Source: Zonotrichia leucophrys gambelii (taxonomy: Eukaryota > Chordata > Aves > Passeriformes > Passerellidae). Taken from it: a stretch of DNA of 64,000 nt. The position numbers and the translations under genes are program-made. This document shows, piece after piece, positions 51,072 to 62,705 of this stretch. Location: positions 6,035,038 through 6,099,037 of the forward strand of contig NC_088173.1 of assembly GCF_028769735.1 (NCBI RefSeq). Direction: 5' to 3'. The notes under the pieces are model-generated. The model made no database searches. It was given only the letters and a program-made list of their open reading frames with translations, and was not told where the DNA came from. Numbering within the stretch: position 1 is the stretch's first letter; each line of letters starts with the position of its first letter.

Positions 51072-54000
51072 CTGTCCCACATCTGATGGCTCTCTAAACA
51101 TCCTCTCAGTTCTAAGTTCCTTGGCAGAATAGTGTGTGTGGCAAAAATAACAAATGGATTGCAGTCCATGGCTACTCTGAGGCATGATATCAATAATACC
51201 AGCTATAAATAATAAGAAAGAGCAATAACTTTGCATCATCTGACAACATAAATGTATACTTAGAGCAAAAATAAATAAATAATTATTATGAAGAGACCCT
51301 TACAGGCCGTTTTATACTACTATATTCTGCTTCATTTAGTGTAAAGTACATAACCCAGCCTGACAGCCCTGACAGCAGAACTGTCAGAAGATTTAGTGGA
51401 ATCATATGATTTTCTTTCTCTGATCAAACTGAGAACTGACTTGTTTTGGCAAAATTGTAACGAGGTTTTGAATGTTGACAGAAGAAGGGCATGTTGGGGA
51501 GAAGCACAGAGGTCACGAAAGCTGTCTAATCTAATAAATACCATAATTCCTAATGGGTTTTATCTTGGTGATTTTTATTTTTTCCTTACGCTGTTGTTTC
51601 TCCGCAGTTTCCTACTCTCAGTTTATGTTCTCTATACGAATACATTAATTGCATCTTAGCTTTCAGAGATCTGAGGGCTGGTAGCAGAACTGGCTGCTCC
51701 TATTTATACCAAGTGTTTGATCAATAATGTATTTATTGCAGAGGCACAGCCCCCAGAAGTTGTTGCAAACACCCAGATGGAGTGAATGCCTTTCTCCTAC
51801 ACACACTCTGCAGCAGCTCAGCTGAGCAGGGCTCAGCACTGCTCCGCTCAGAGGCCAATTAAAACCTCGCTGTTTAATTTCAAGTCCATTATAACCCTGC
51901 AAAGGTTAAGTTATTGCAGTTACTGACATTTAAGTTGTAAATAAACAAGGCCTGAAGAGAAGAAAGGAAGTGGGATGTTATTTTTATTGCATTAAAAGAA
52001 TAATTTTGCTGGAGTTATAAAGACAATTCTGTTGGTTTCTTCAGATCTGCTGAAGAAAATTCTCATTGGCTGTGGCTGAATATAACAATAACATGTTGGG
52101 AAAAGTATTTTAAAAGACTGAAGTGAAAGACCTTAATTTTCTTTTACTTACACCTGCCTCATCAAGACTTAATTTTCTGAAGGAAAAATGTAAGTGAACT
52201 GATTCTGGTAGGTTGATTCTCTTTTATGATGTGAATGCAAACTGAACAAAATGAAATTCTGTCCATATTACCTTATCAAGTTCATTGGGCACAAATGAGA
52301 ATAATTTCCAGAGTAATGCAACGTAATATAGAATGGAGACCTATTTAGACTTGATGTTATAGGAGAAAATGAAAATGACTACATTCTGTTCAACAAGTTC
52401 AACAATAATGATCATCTCTAGGCTTTAAATGTCTCAGCTTATAAGAATGGCTTAACTAGCCCTAAGCTGCATACATATTAATAAGATTTTTTCTCTTTCA
52501 TAAAAAAGAAGAAAAATGCTTTTTCCTACCCTAACTAATAAAATTGTTGCAAAGAATAACATGGCTTTATCATTACTTTGAGTTCTTAAATCAGTTATTA
52601 AGTCTTTCTGTAGATAATAATATGCAGCTTCTTTAGCTGTATGCAAGAACTGCTTGATAAAATGCTATGGCAATGGTTACAAAAAAAGATGTGCCCATGT
52701 CTTCTAGCTTTAATATCTAATAATATTACATTTCATGACATTACATTAATAAACGGCAAAGTCAACACACTATGTCAAGATAAATAATGTGAAAATAAAA
52801 GAGATATGATTTTAATTATTTCAGAATTTAGGCAGAAAATTATTAACATGCTAAAGTGAACTTTTAAAATTTCTTAACTGTTGTTTTCAGTCAATAAATT
52901 TTCTTATGTTTATTTTACACTATTTTGCATTACTTGCATTTTCAGCTGTCTCTTCAGAACTTCACATAACCTGTATTACTTGACAGATGGTGATTGAATG
53001 GCCAATGGCCATTCTGGTTGCTGAGAATTATTCAAAAAATAATTGTTTTCCAATGATTTTCAGATATTTTAAAGATGGTTCTTGATTGTTAGATATGTCT
53101 TATGAATTCAGAAAATTAGGTAGCCAAGGCATCTCGCCTTTCTTAAGAAGGTCAATATATTAGGAGGCATGATTAATTACATTCTCTTTAGCATGTTTCT
53201 TTTAGAACCTTGAGTCACTCAATGTCTGCTACTAAAAACCCAAATTATGCAATTAGGTAAATAGAGTTCTTTCTATTTTATACAAGCAAAATCTTTTACT
53301 AACTTCAGTCCATAAGCAGGAGACATAAATTAAAGTTTAATGCCCGGCTGTTAATCTTAAGTCTATCATACTAAATTTTTTTTCTTGTAAGGTTGGTTTC
53401 ATACATTTTCCCGTACAATTATGTAAATTTTTCCTTTGTTGTTTAGTCTTGCTGTTTTCCTCAAAGGTCATTTTATATGCCTGAGTTTAACAGTAGAGTT
53501 GATAGCTACATAGTGTTTTATAACTCTACAACAGTTTAGTTTATAAAGTGAAAAAACCTGACAATCTAACAATTCATCTGGGTCTTCTTGCCTCCTGAGC
53601 ACATCGCTGATGCGTGTAGTGTTGTCTGTGGGATAACGTCAAGTGATTGATGGCACTTCTTTCCTACCTAAATGCTGTGTTGTAAGTGTTTAGAATAAAA
53701 TTAGTTCTACTAATGGAGTTTACTGAAGTATGAGCATCATTGAGGAGTGTACTAACACAGTTTTTCAATGGTCCAATCCTGATCCAACAGAAGGAATTTG
53801 AAAATGTACGTTATTTTCAGACACAAGTTTTGGCCACAAGAAATTCAGAGAGAAAGTCATGCAGCATAAAGATAAATAGTTCAGAATCCAATGTCTTTTA
53901 TGCAAACTTTTTTAAAGGTGTAACTGTCAACATCATTGGAGCTGCTCACAATTACATTGATATATAAAAACATATTGGGCCCACCAAGATTAGATTAATA

Positions 54001-54091
54001 CTAAGATGTAAAACAGTCCCACGGAGCAAGATCTGATTCAGAAATTCTCAGTTATCAAAATGAACATTCTAATTTCTGCAGAATTACTTAT
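51072..54091. other. AT-rich non-coding stretch
   Basis: No gene or element recognised. Confidence 0.5.
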
Positions 54092-54738
54092 ATAGACTGT
54101 GGGATCCCAGGATTTGAGTCCTGGGATGCAGGCCCCCCGAGACCACCCTTGGGGGGCCCGGGAGTCCTGGAATGTTGCCAGAAGTGTCTGGTGGCAGGAC
54201 TTTGACCCTACACGGGAGACGACACCTTTATGAAGATAAGAGGGCCTCACCGGGGTGAAGGGTGGAAAGATTAGCTAATTAGAGGGTGAGAAACAGGGTT
54301 TAGGATTTATGTACAGGGGGGTTTAGAGGAGTAAGATGGAGGAATTGGGGTGTGTCCTACCCTCCTTCTTCTTCCTTCTCTCCTCCATCTTCTTTGGCCA
54401 CGGTGGCACCTTTGGATTGGTTATTACTAAGAGTACACCGAGTTATAAGAATAGATGGTATTGGGGAAAAATGATAAATATTGTATACGTAACTAGGGGT
54501 ATAAAGATACGTGGCGGTCCGTGGGACGGGACAGTGTGTGCCCATGGCTGACTGCTGAGCAGATCTTTGTTAGGCCGAAAGAACATCTTTTAGATAAACA
54601 ATTAATAAACATAAAACCAGAAAGAAGAACTGAAGCCTCTTCTCGTCCTTAAACACGCGGGCTGCCCCAAGGCCACCTCCGGGCCACCTCCGGGCCTCCC
54701 AGGCCCCTCAAACAGCCGAGATAAACCGGACAATAGAC
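54092..54738 (+). mobile_element. Solo LTR with intact 6-bp target-site duplication (ERVK-like)
   Basis: The LTR spans 54098-54732 (635 bp), starts TGTGGGATCCC and ends CCGGACA. It is flanked on both sides by the exact 6-bp duplication ATAGAC (54092-54097 and 54733-54738); six bases is the size made by class II (ERVK-like) integrases. Inside are a TATA-like box (GGGTATAAAGATA, near 54505) and AATAAA (AATTAATAAACAT, near 54601). The first 90 bases can form two stable stems (ATCCCAGGA...TCCTGGGAT and GGCCCCCCGAG...TTGGGGGGCC). Its intact ends suggest a fairly recent insertion whose provirus was lost by recombination. Confidence 0.88.
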
Positions 54739-55363
54739 TAATGCACACAAAACTCAATCCAAGTTTGTAGGAATCTACAAGGGTTTTTTTCTGCATCATT
54801 GGTTTAATTGTAGTGGAAGATCACATTATGGTTTTATGCATCCATATGTACATTTGACATGTCTCTGAGAAGTTGGATGTTCATTACTTTGACCTTAAGT
54901 AAAATGGAAAATATGCTTCCTTTTCTTTTAGGCACTTGATCCTCTGTAGCATTGAGCACATTATAGAAATGTCAAGGGCTTTGAATTGCCATTAAATCCA
55001 GAAGTTTGAAAGGTTGAGTCATATAGATATTTATTTTATAGCAATTAATAACCTGAGAAATTAAGTCACTAATATACTATACATCTTAATTAGAAGCCAC
55101 ATCTTCAATTTAATTACTTTTCTTAAACCTATCTTAAATTAAATTACTTTCCTTTGCAGCTTGCTTAACAAAGGTGCAGATTCAATATAAGATTTAAAAT
55201 GGTTTCAATTTCTTGTTTGTTTATGTGAAACTTGCTGAGAAGAAAGATGAGCACTAAGTGTTTTTACTCTCTAGCTGAGATGCAGAATTGTCACTGATAC
55301 TGGAAGACTCATTAGAGTGAATACACCCCAGTGCCTTTAGAGAAGTACTGAAGCTACCCTTAC
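54739..55363. other. AT-rich non-coding stretch
   Basis: Nothing recognised. Confidence 0.45.
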
Positions 55364-55470
55364 CTTCTGTGTATTTTTGATGGCTAGGTTGTTGTAGTTT
55401 ATCCCTTTGCACCTTTTGCAATAATTTATGTTGTATTTTATATTTTTGTATGTCCAGTTAAAATTATAGA
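55364..55470 (-). CDS. Candidate 107-nt coding exon, gene unknown
   Basis: The minus strand has a run of 16 T then AG as acceptor, 107 bases open in one frame, and a strong donor (CAGAAG/GTAAGG). The 35 codons are rich in N, K and Y and include INYCKRCKGINYNNLAIK. The acceptor derives from a homopolymer and the codons are AT-rich, so this may be coincidence. Confidence 0.2.
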
Positions 55471-56160
55471 CTAAAAAAAAAAAAAAAACCAAAAAAGCAA
55501 AAAAAACAACTGGATGGAAAGGGCTTGCTATAAATACAAATTTCAAAGCAAGTAATGAAGTAAAACAGACTTCTCAACACTTGAAAAAAAGACCAAAAAA
55601 AGTAGCCAACCCCCTATTACTGAAGTACCCTTTCCTCCAGTGTAGTCTAATGAATTTACAAAATTAATTTGCCTTTCAATGCCTTCCATAGATTTGTTTC
55701 CTTTTTTCACTAATTCAGTGCTGCACATCTAACTCTCAAAGTTTAGTACACTTTCATCCACACCTTATATCACCTACCTAATTTTGCCTTTATCTATCTC
55801 CTGGGCTGATTACTTAAACTGGTTTGCACACAGACATTTTGAGCAAAATACTGTACCAGCTGTGCAAGTGGTCCACCAGAATATATGGCAATACTACTCA
55901 TGATTCAAATTATTTGAATTTATTAGAAATGAGACACTGAATCAATCTTTCTGAGATTTTAGACAGAGAAAGATCTGTGCACAGATCTCAGTTCTGCTGT
56001 CAAAGAGTTCCAGCCCCTCTAGTGAATGTGAATTTTGCCCCAGCCTCAGTAAGCCTCTTTCCTGCCCTGCTAACTTGCCTGGATAAATGCCTTCATCCAC
56101 TTAGCGCTGATAATGTCCTCCAACTTCATGCTGTCTCCAATAATCAAATCTCTGCTTCAC

Positions 56161-56605
56161 ATAGAATCATAGAATGGTTTGGCCTGGAAGGACTTTAAAT
56201 ATCCAACCAACCTGTGGTAAGCAGGGACACCTTGCACCAGACCAGGTATCTCAGAGCCTCTTCCAACCTGGCCTTGAACATTTCCAGGGATGGGGCATCC
56301 AGAGCTTCTACGGGCAACCTGTTCTGGTGCCTTGTGCACTCACAGTAAAAAATATTTTCCTAACACCTAATATAAATCCATTATTTCTCAGTTTGAACCC
56401 ATTTTCCCTGTCCTGTCACTAAGTGCCCTGTAAATAGTTCCTGTCCATCTGTCTTGTAGGCAAGGCTACAACAGAGTCATCCTGGATGCTTCTCTTCTCC
56501 AGGCAGAACCATCCCAATTCTCTCAACCTTTCCTGACAGGAGAGGAACTCCATCCATCTAATCATCTTCATAGCCTTCCTCTGGCCTTGCTTCACAGCTT
56601 GGCTC
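56161..56605 (-). mobile_element. CR1 LINE fragment, about 445 bp
   Basis: The plus strand begins ATAGAATCATAGAATGGTTT and GGCCTGGAAGGACTTTAAAT, the reverse complement of the canonical avian CR1 3' end with its octamer repeat. Later blocks (CATTTCCAGGGATGGGGCAT, GGCAACCTGTTCTGGTGCCT, CTCAACCTTTCCTGACAGGA) complete the match. It lies on the minus strand and is 5'-truncated. It is the least diverged CR1 copy in the window. Confidence 0.92.
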
Positions 56606-59600
56606 TTTCCACACAGCACGGTCATCTGGTTTTTTATGGTCACAGCATGCTCCCTTTTTTAACCGGCATCCTCTTTCTCCATTTCCTCATTCCAGATGCC
56701 AGTGATTTTGTATTGGGCCCTCAGAGACTCTCGTCTATTGTGGCAAAACTGTCAAGAGACCCCCTCATAATCTCATAAACCTGAGATTACTTCCTACCTA
56801 AGGTGTTTAGATGCCTCTCCCTTCCTGTTATCCAAAGTCTTCAGGGCTCAGGAGAGGAATTGCAACCTTCCCATTTGACAAAAGGCAAAGACATGCATAG
56901 AAATCCTGGATACAAAAGAGGGCCTATCCCCTAAAATTTTTTTGCATTTTGCAAAAGAGAGCCAGGGTGCCTAAATCAGGGCCATGGATTCAGCTTCTAG
57001 ATGACAAATTATTATTGTTTGCAAATGTGTTGCTATAGGATGCTGCAGAACCACATATATATATATATATAAATTGTTTAATGAGCCGTCTTGGAGAATA
57101 CATGTATGAGCACGTATTAAGCATAATGATCCTTCACTTAGGCCAGGGAATCCAACAGCTGCCAAGACTCAGTTGTGGGAGGAAGTGTGAGGATGAGGAT
57201 GCTCTGTTTCCTACACTGTTTCCTGAGGCACCTTCTTCTAACCACTTTCCAGCACAGGGCATCAGACTGGATGGGTTTAGTTGTGATCCTGTTCAGCTGT
57301 TTATACATAGTTTAGATTAGTAGTTTTAGACTAAGATACATCTTGATTTAAGATACTAAAGATGCCAGAATACATTAAAATGAAGTTATAATAATACATT
57401 TCTAAAAGGAGAATAGTCAGCACTGAGGATATAATTTTTTTGTCATCAATACCTATCCTGAAGCAAAGGGCACAATAAGCAGCAATGATTTTTTTGATAA
57501 CAAAGTTTCCTCAGGACTTGATATAATCTTTTCCATCTCAGTGAACCGTACATTAAAAAGCTTAGATTAGTTGTATCAGAAACCTACAATAATGGTTACT
57601 AAAGTTAAACATATTCATGCTCAACATATACATGTGTGTGTGTATTTCTGCACATTTTAATAAAAATATTAAGCCCTATACTGTGGATATTGAGGATTTA
57701 CAAAATTTACCAAAAAATAACTCTTTATAGGATGGCTCAAAGTTTTTTTATAATATTAGGAATTCTGCAATACTCTGAGCCATGTTTGTCCCATGAATCT
57801 TCCTAGAGATGCTGGATTTTTGTTTCCTCTGATCTGTTGTGTGGAAAACCAATAAAATAAATCTACCCTCACAGCCCTCCAAAGACAGTTCATTCCTTGA
57901 CATTTTAATGGTCCTGGTTCACACCAGATTACTGTTGTTATAATGTCAGAGCCATTCCAAGAATGAGGGCATTCCCAGTAGCCATGTATCTCATTGCTCA
58001 CGAATGCTAGGCTGCTGTTTTTTAAATAAATCTGTTGCAGCTAGAGTGATCAGGGGGTGTTCTTTTGTTTGTTCACCTCTTGAGTCCCAGATTGCTACAT
58101 TTCTTCAAGCTAGTAACAAAAATGAGGAAAAAAGTCCCCAGATTCACAAAAATATATGTTTCACTTTTCAAAAATCTATGTAGTGGTAAGTCTTCCCCAG
58201 GAGGAAATTTTCAAAATTTAAAAACTCTCGGCATAATGTATATTTACTAAAAAATGCAGATTTTAAGAAATGTATTTAATGACCTGGATGTGACACCAAT
58301 CCTAAGAAAAAATAGTATGTGTACAGATAGGACTAGCAAAGATGTTTATATTTAGTTTTTAAAATGCCAGGTGTAACAGAAAATTGCTAGCTTTGAACTG
58401 ATTCATGTTAAACTTTCAATAACTTTCTTCCAATATAGTAACTTTGGTAGATAATGTAATAGGTGAGTTCTGTGATATGTTTTTAACAGGCTTCTGGAAC
58501 AGAAATTCAAGCTTGCATTTTTATAATATTTGGGGTTTATTATTTTTTAGTTTATTTTAGTGTGTTATTATTTATTTACCTTATACTTTTCTACACCCAG
58601 AAGTGTCAAGTGAATTGATTGCATAAGAAAGACAAATTTTTTCCGCAAATCACCATTTCTAGTTTTTTCCAATATTATTGTTGCATTTCTCAATTTCTTT
58701 TCTCTTCTCTAGGTAAGACTTAGGTACTCTATTAGACAGACCAAAGAATTAAAACCAGCAAAATATGCAACAAAATGCTTCACAAAAGGTATTTCACAAA
58801 CAAATCCTTTTATGCTAAGATAAAATGTCCATATTGGAAAAAAATGTATTTGAAAAAAAATTATATTCTACAATTCACCAGCTGTTTAAACTGAGAGTTC
58901 TATACAGGAAAATTAAAGAATAATAATAAACTAATACAATAGAGTATTAGACAAGATAATCAAGAATAAGATCAGCCTTTAAGCAAAGAAGTTGCATCTT
59001 CTTTTATATACTTTAATTTTATTGTCTTCATGCTATTTTTTTTTACCTTGGCAGCATTACCTAAAATATGCTACCTTGAATTATTTTCTCTGGCTTTAGA
59101 CTTGAATAGGTGAAGACTTTTTTCCACTGATAGATCATGAAACTGAATTTTTTTGCTGTTTGCTTATGATCAGATCATTTTTCTCACATATCCATGCTGA
59201 AACCATTATAGGCTGACTTCATAAAACCAGGAACATAGGCAGTTTCTTGCTTTGGCTCAAAAACATATAAGTTTGCATCAGAAAAAGTTCAAAGCATTAA
59301 GAATGACACATCTCATGTGTTTATTTTCTTTTCTTTTCCTTTTTTTCTTTCAGGTTAAGAAAATAGAGGGTTTTACCTGCAGTACTTTCTTAAGATGAAT
59401 TTTCCTAATGCACAGTAGGCTCCAGATGAGTAAGTATTTTATTGCAGTCTTATACAAGGTGGCTCCCTTGGAAAAAAAACCCAAAAAAAACAACAAAGCA
59501 ACTCGAAAAAAAAAAAAGAATAGAAAGAACACATGGGGTTTTCAAGCCTTGCAGAAATACTTGAGTTTTAATTGTTCAGTAATGCAGTCTAAGCAACTTC

Positions 59601-59748
59601 CTGACATCCCAGGCAAATGGTTTATGGAAGGTTGGGAAAGAAACTCTCAAGGCAAAACACAAAACACCCAGGTCTGTAATTTTTTTTTTCCTACAGAATT
59701 CCTGCTTGTTTGAGCTGCATTGTTTAGTCAGTAGAACTTATTTTACTG

Positions 59749-59806
59749 CATCTTAAAATCATGATATTTTTTATTTTCATCTTAAAATCATGATATTTTT
59801 TATTTT
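59749..59806. repeat. Perfect tandem duplication of a 29-bp unit
   Basis: Two identical copies, 59749-59777 and 59778-59806, each starting CATCTTAAAATCATGATAT. Identity implies a recent duplication. Confidence 0.97.
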
Positions 59807-60090
59807 CACTTTAATTCTTTTCCAATATTAAAAAAACCCCACTTCATAGCTTTTGCCAGTATTTACCACAAAAAAAAACCTGTTTTGAATACAAATGTTT
59901 TTGAGTATCTGATGCAGGAAACAGCTGACAATAGAGCAGATGTTCATTATGTGAAGTAGGACACTTGAAGTCAAGTTTCTCTTATATCATGGCAGGTGAA
60001 TAATTTTAGATAATATTCAGTAGGGCCAGCTGAGGTGAAATGTATATATTCTTGTGCATCTCTCAGAAATAGCAAATTACAATAGGATGC

Positions 60091-60130
60091 TTCTTATGAA
60101 ATAACATTGATATTTCTTATGAAATAACAT
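60091..60130. repeat. Short tandem duplication, period 23
   Basis: TTCTTATGAAATAACAT occurs at 60091-60107 and again at 60114-60130. Confidence 0.95.
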
Positions 60131-62499
60131 GGATTGACAGGAAAAGGAGGCTTGGACAGAGGATAAAGTATTTCAAAGAGTTGAAAACAAAGAGACCTCC
60201 ATTCTTGAAGGTGCCCAGTTTCAGTAAGGGACTTTTCAAATCATGAGTAAATGGAGATCCCTAGACCTAAGGGGGCCCTGGTTGCAGGCTTAGCTGTGAA
60301 GACCCAGATAATTTTCCAGATAATTGGAGCTACCAACACCAAGCAGATCCTCTGATTCCTAAATATTGGAATCTCATCATTAGATTATTTTGATTAATTT
60401 TCATTTCAGAGTATTCGGGGTCCTGCAGAAAAATGAGAGCTCAAATACTGTCATATCAAATCAGAATGCCAGTTTCTGTCAGCCTTAGTACAAAGAGATG
60501 TAATAAAGAGAGAAACTCAGTTAGCTTTGTGTTGCAAGTCATTTTCAAAGAAGAAGATAGGTCATTCCCATTTAAAGCTGTTGTTTCACCAGTACTTGTT
60601 ATCTAAGTTGGCACAGTCTTATTAGAAGACAAAGATCTCATATAAAACATTCTAAGGTTACTGTGCTTATCCCCACTAATTTCAACCAGCTAAAAAAAAA
60701 AAATTTAGAAAGCTTTTGGCTAAATTTGTAATCAGATTTCATTCCTAAAGGTCTTGGTCTGAAATTGTAGTCCACAGCCTTTTTTGGTAAATTGTCTTTG
60801 CAAAGAGTTTTTATGTCTCTTGTTCATTTGTTCTATTAGAAGTGACATAGAGTTTGCCTAGTCTCATTACTGAAGCTTGTGTTGTCTTAATAACCTTTCT
60901 CCCAGTTCTTCCTCAGTCTTTTCCTTAAAGGACAGAAAACAAATTTGCAAAGACAATGCCTCATTAATCAGATTGATTCTATGTTATTAATGACTGTTAA
61001 TCACAAAGCAAGAAAAGAGAAATATATTCCCTCAACCATTTTGCTTCCTTCCAGAGACCTTTTGAAAGTTATTTCTAACTTAAATGCATTCAATCTCATA
61101 AGAAATATCATTTAATTCTAATTTAATATCATTTTAGACCAAAGTTTCTACAAGACAATAATGATTTTGCTACAGTAAATGGCTTGTGTTTTAGCCACAT
61201 TCATATTCCATTTATTTTCTTTTGATTTTAATATGGCACAAGCTAGCTGATTGTCCATTGAAACACAAATTGCTATTCCAGTCAGAGCCCATTTGTCCTA
61301 TGTATGAAAAAATTAAAACTTTTAAAATACTTTGTGAAACTTGGCATCTTCCTTTTCTCACCACTTCCTGAATGCAATAACAAAAAATCTTTACTTCATA
61401 GCCATGTTTCATATCACATTATTAGAAACCTGCCAAAGAAATTAGGATATGGTATTCTGATAATGTTAAAGCTGGCAATAAGAGCATCACCACATTCAGG
61501 TATTATTGTTAAAGAAGGGGAACAAAATAACTTCCACACAAATATATTAGATATCTGTCCATCTGCTAGAGTCCCCATGGTAATTAAAACTCAAGAAGAC
61601 TCACTGCTAAAGTACCTGCCAACTTCAGTGTGTCAGGATGCACTCACAGGAAGCCCTTAATCCTCCTGCAAGAAATTAAGAACACAATTTGCATTAGTAG
61701 CCTCTTTATACTCCTTCATTCATATGTCCACAATCTGACTTTAATCAAAGATTAGAGCTTTATCATATGGGCATTATTGGGAATGGTCCCCAATCCTTAT
61801 CAGAACTTTTTGGTAGCATACTGTTCAATATTTCCTCATATAGTAATAGGCAAGAAAAACTGAGAACTTCTGCCTGCAGGTTACTGATGTTAATAGAAAT
61901 AATATTACCTAATACTATGAAGTATGCAAGGTTTTATTGTGATGGATGGCAAAGAAGTGAATTTTAATGAGAGATGAAGTTTTCTTAAAAGTAAAATAGA
62001 AAATGTTATAGGGTTTTGCATCAACAAATACAAAAAATTATGCATAGATTTAAAAAAGAAGTCTGCCTTTTCATTTAAAATCTTAGGAAAGAAAGCTGAC
62101 AGGACATATGATGTGGGAGTGAAAGTGTTATTCACAGTGAGATGCAGATCACAGAGGGAGAGGGGTAAAAGACAAAATAAATGGAAGTTTTCCCCAGATA
62201 GATTGGCTAGTTGCCTATATTCTATATATGAATAAATAAACAGTGTGAAAAGAAGTGTTAGTCTAAATTGAATATCCGTGTTAGAGCGACATGTTATCTT
62301 TTGGTTTTAAAATAGGGCTGACCCTTCAGGATATATTTTTAGGATTATTCAATCAAAGTTTAGTTAAAGCATGATAGCAACTACAAATAGAGAAAAAAAG
62401 GAACGGAGAATTATAATTACAACAGAAAAAAAGGCAAAGTTCCAAGTAAATAATGATAGCCTTAGAGGAGTTGGTTGGGAAATGGAGTGTGTGTGGTGT

Positions 62500-62705
62500 T
62501 TATTTAGCAGAGCATAACTGTTGTAAGGACTGATGTGAGCACTGGACAGGAGGGAACTCCAGCATTTTGGTGTCAGAGAAGACACTGCAGAAAACAGGAA
62601 TGAATTCGATGTCATACAGGTAACTAACATCACACTGCTCAATGCCATGTGACAAGAGAGTGGGAAACAGCTCCATAAAGGATGATACCTGCACATCTTT
62701 GCACT
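62500..62705 (-). CDS. Candidate terminal coding exon whose stop overlaps AATAAA
   Basis: After the acceptor CACCCTTTAG the minus strand is open for 67 codons (CKDVQVSSFMELFPTLLSHG and on, ending QQLCSAK) before TAA at 62500-62502. That stop lies inside an AATAAA (62499-62504). The residue mix is protein-like and GC-richer than the surroundings. A 3' untranslated region this short would be unusual, and no upstream partner exon was found before the window ends. No family is recognised. Confidence 0.2.

Larger units (their letters stand above)
56606..62499. other. AT-rich non-coding stretch
   Basis: No gene recognised. Contains an (AT)n run at 57055-57071, a short TG run near 57630, and two small tandem duplications listed separately. 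At 59354-59429 excellent splice signals flank 76 bases that have stops in all frames. At 58094-58190 an exon-like segment with a good donor is open in one frame. Confidence 0.5.

Noticed and set aside
58094..58190. Exon-like segment with donor AGTG/GTAAGT and an open lysine-rich frame
   Set aside because: A competing frame and AT-driven composition make it no better than chance. No partner exon was found.
59354..59429. Segment with excellent acceptor (T/C tract, CAG) and donor (ATGA/GTAAGT)
   Set aside because: Stops in all three frames. It could be a non-coding exon, but nothing else supports a transcript.
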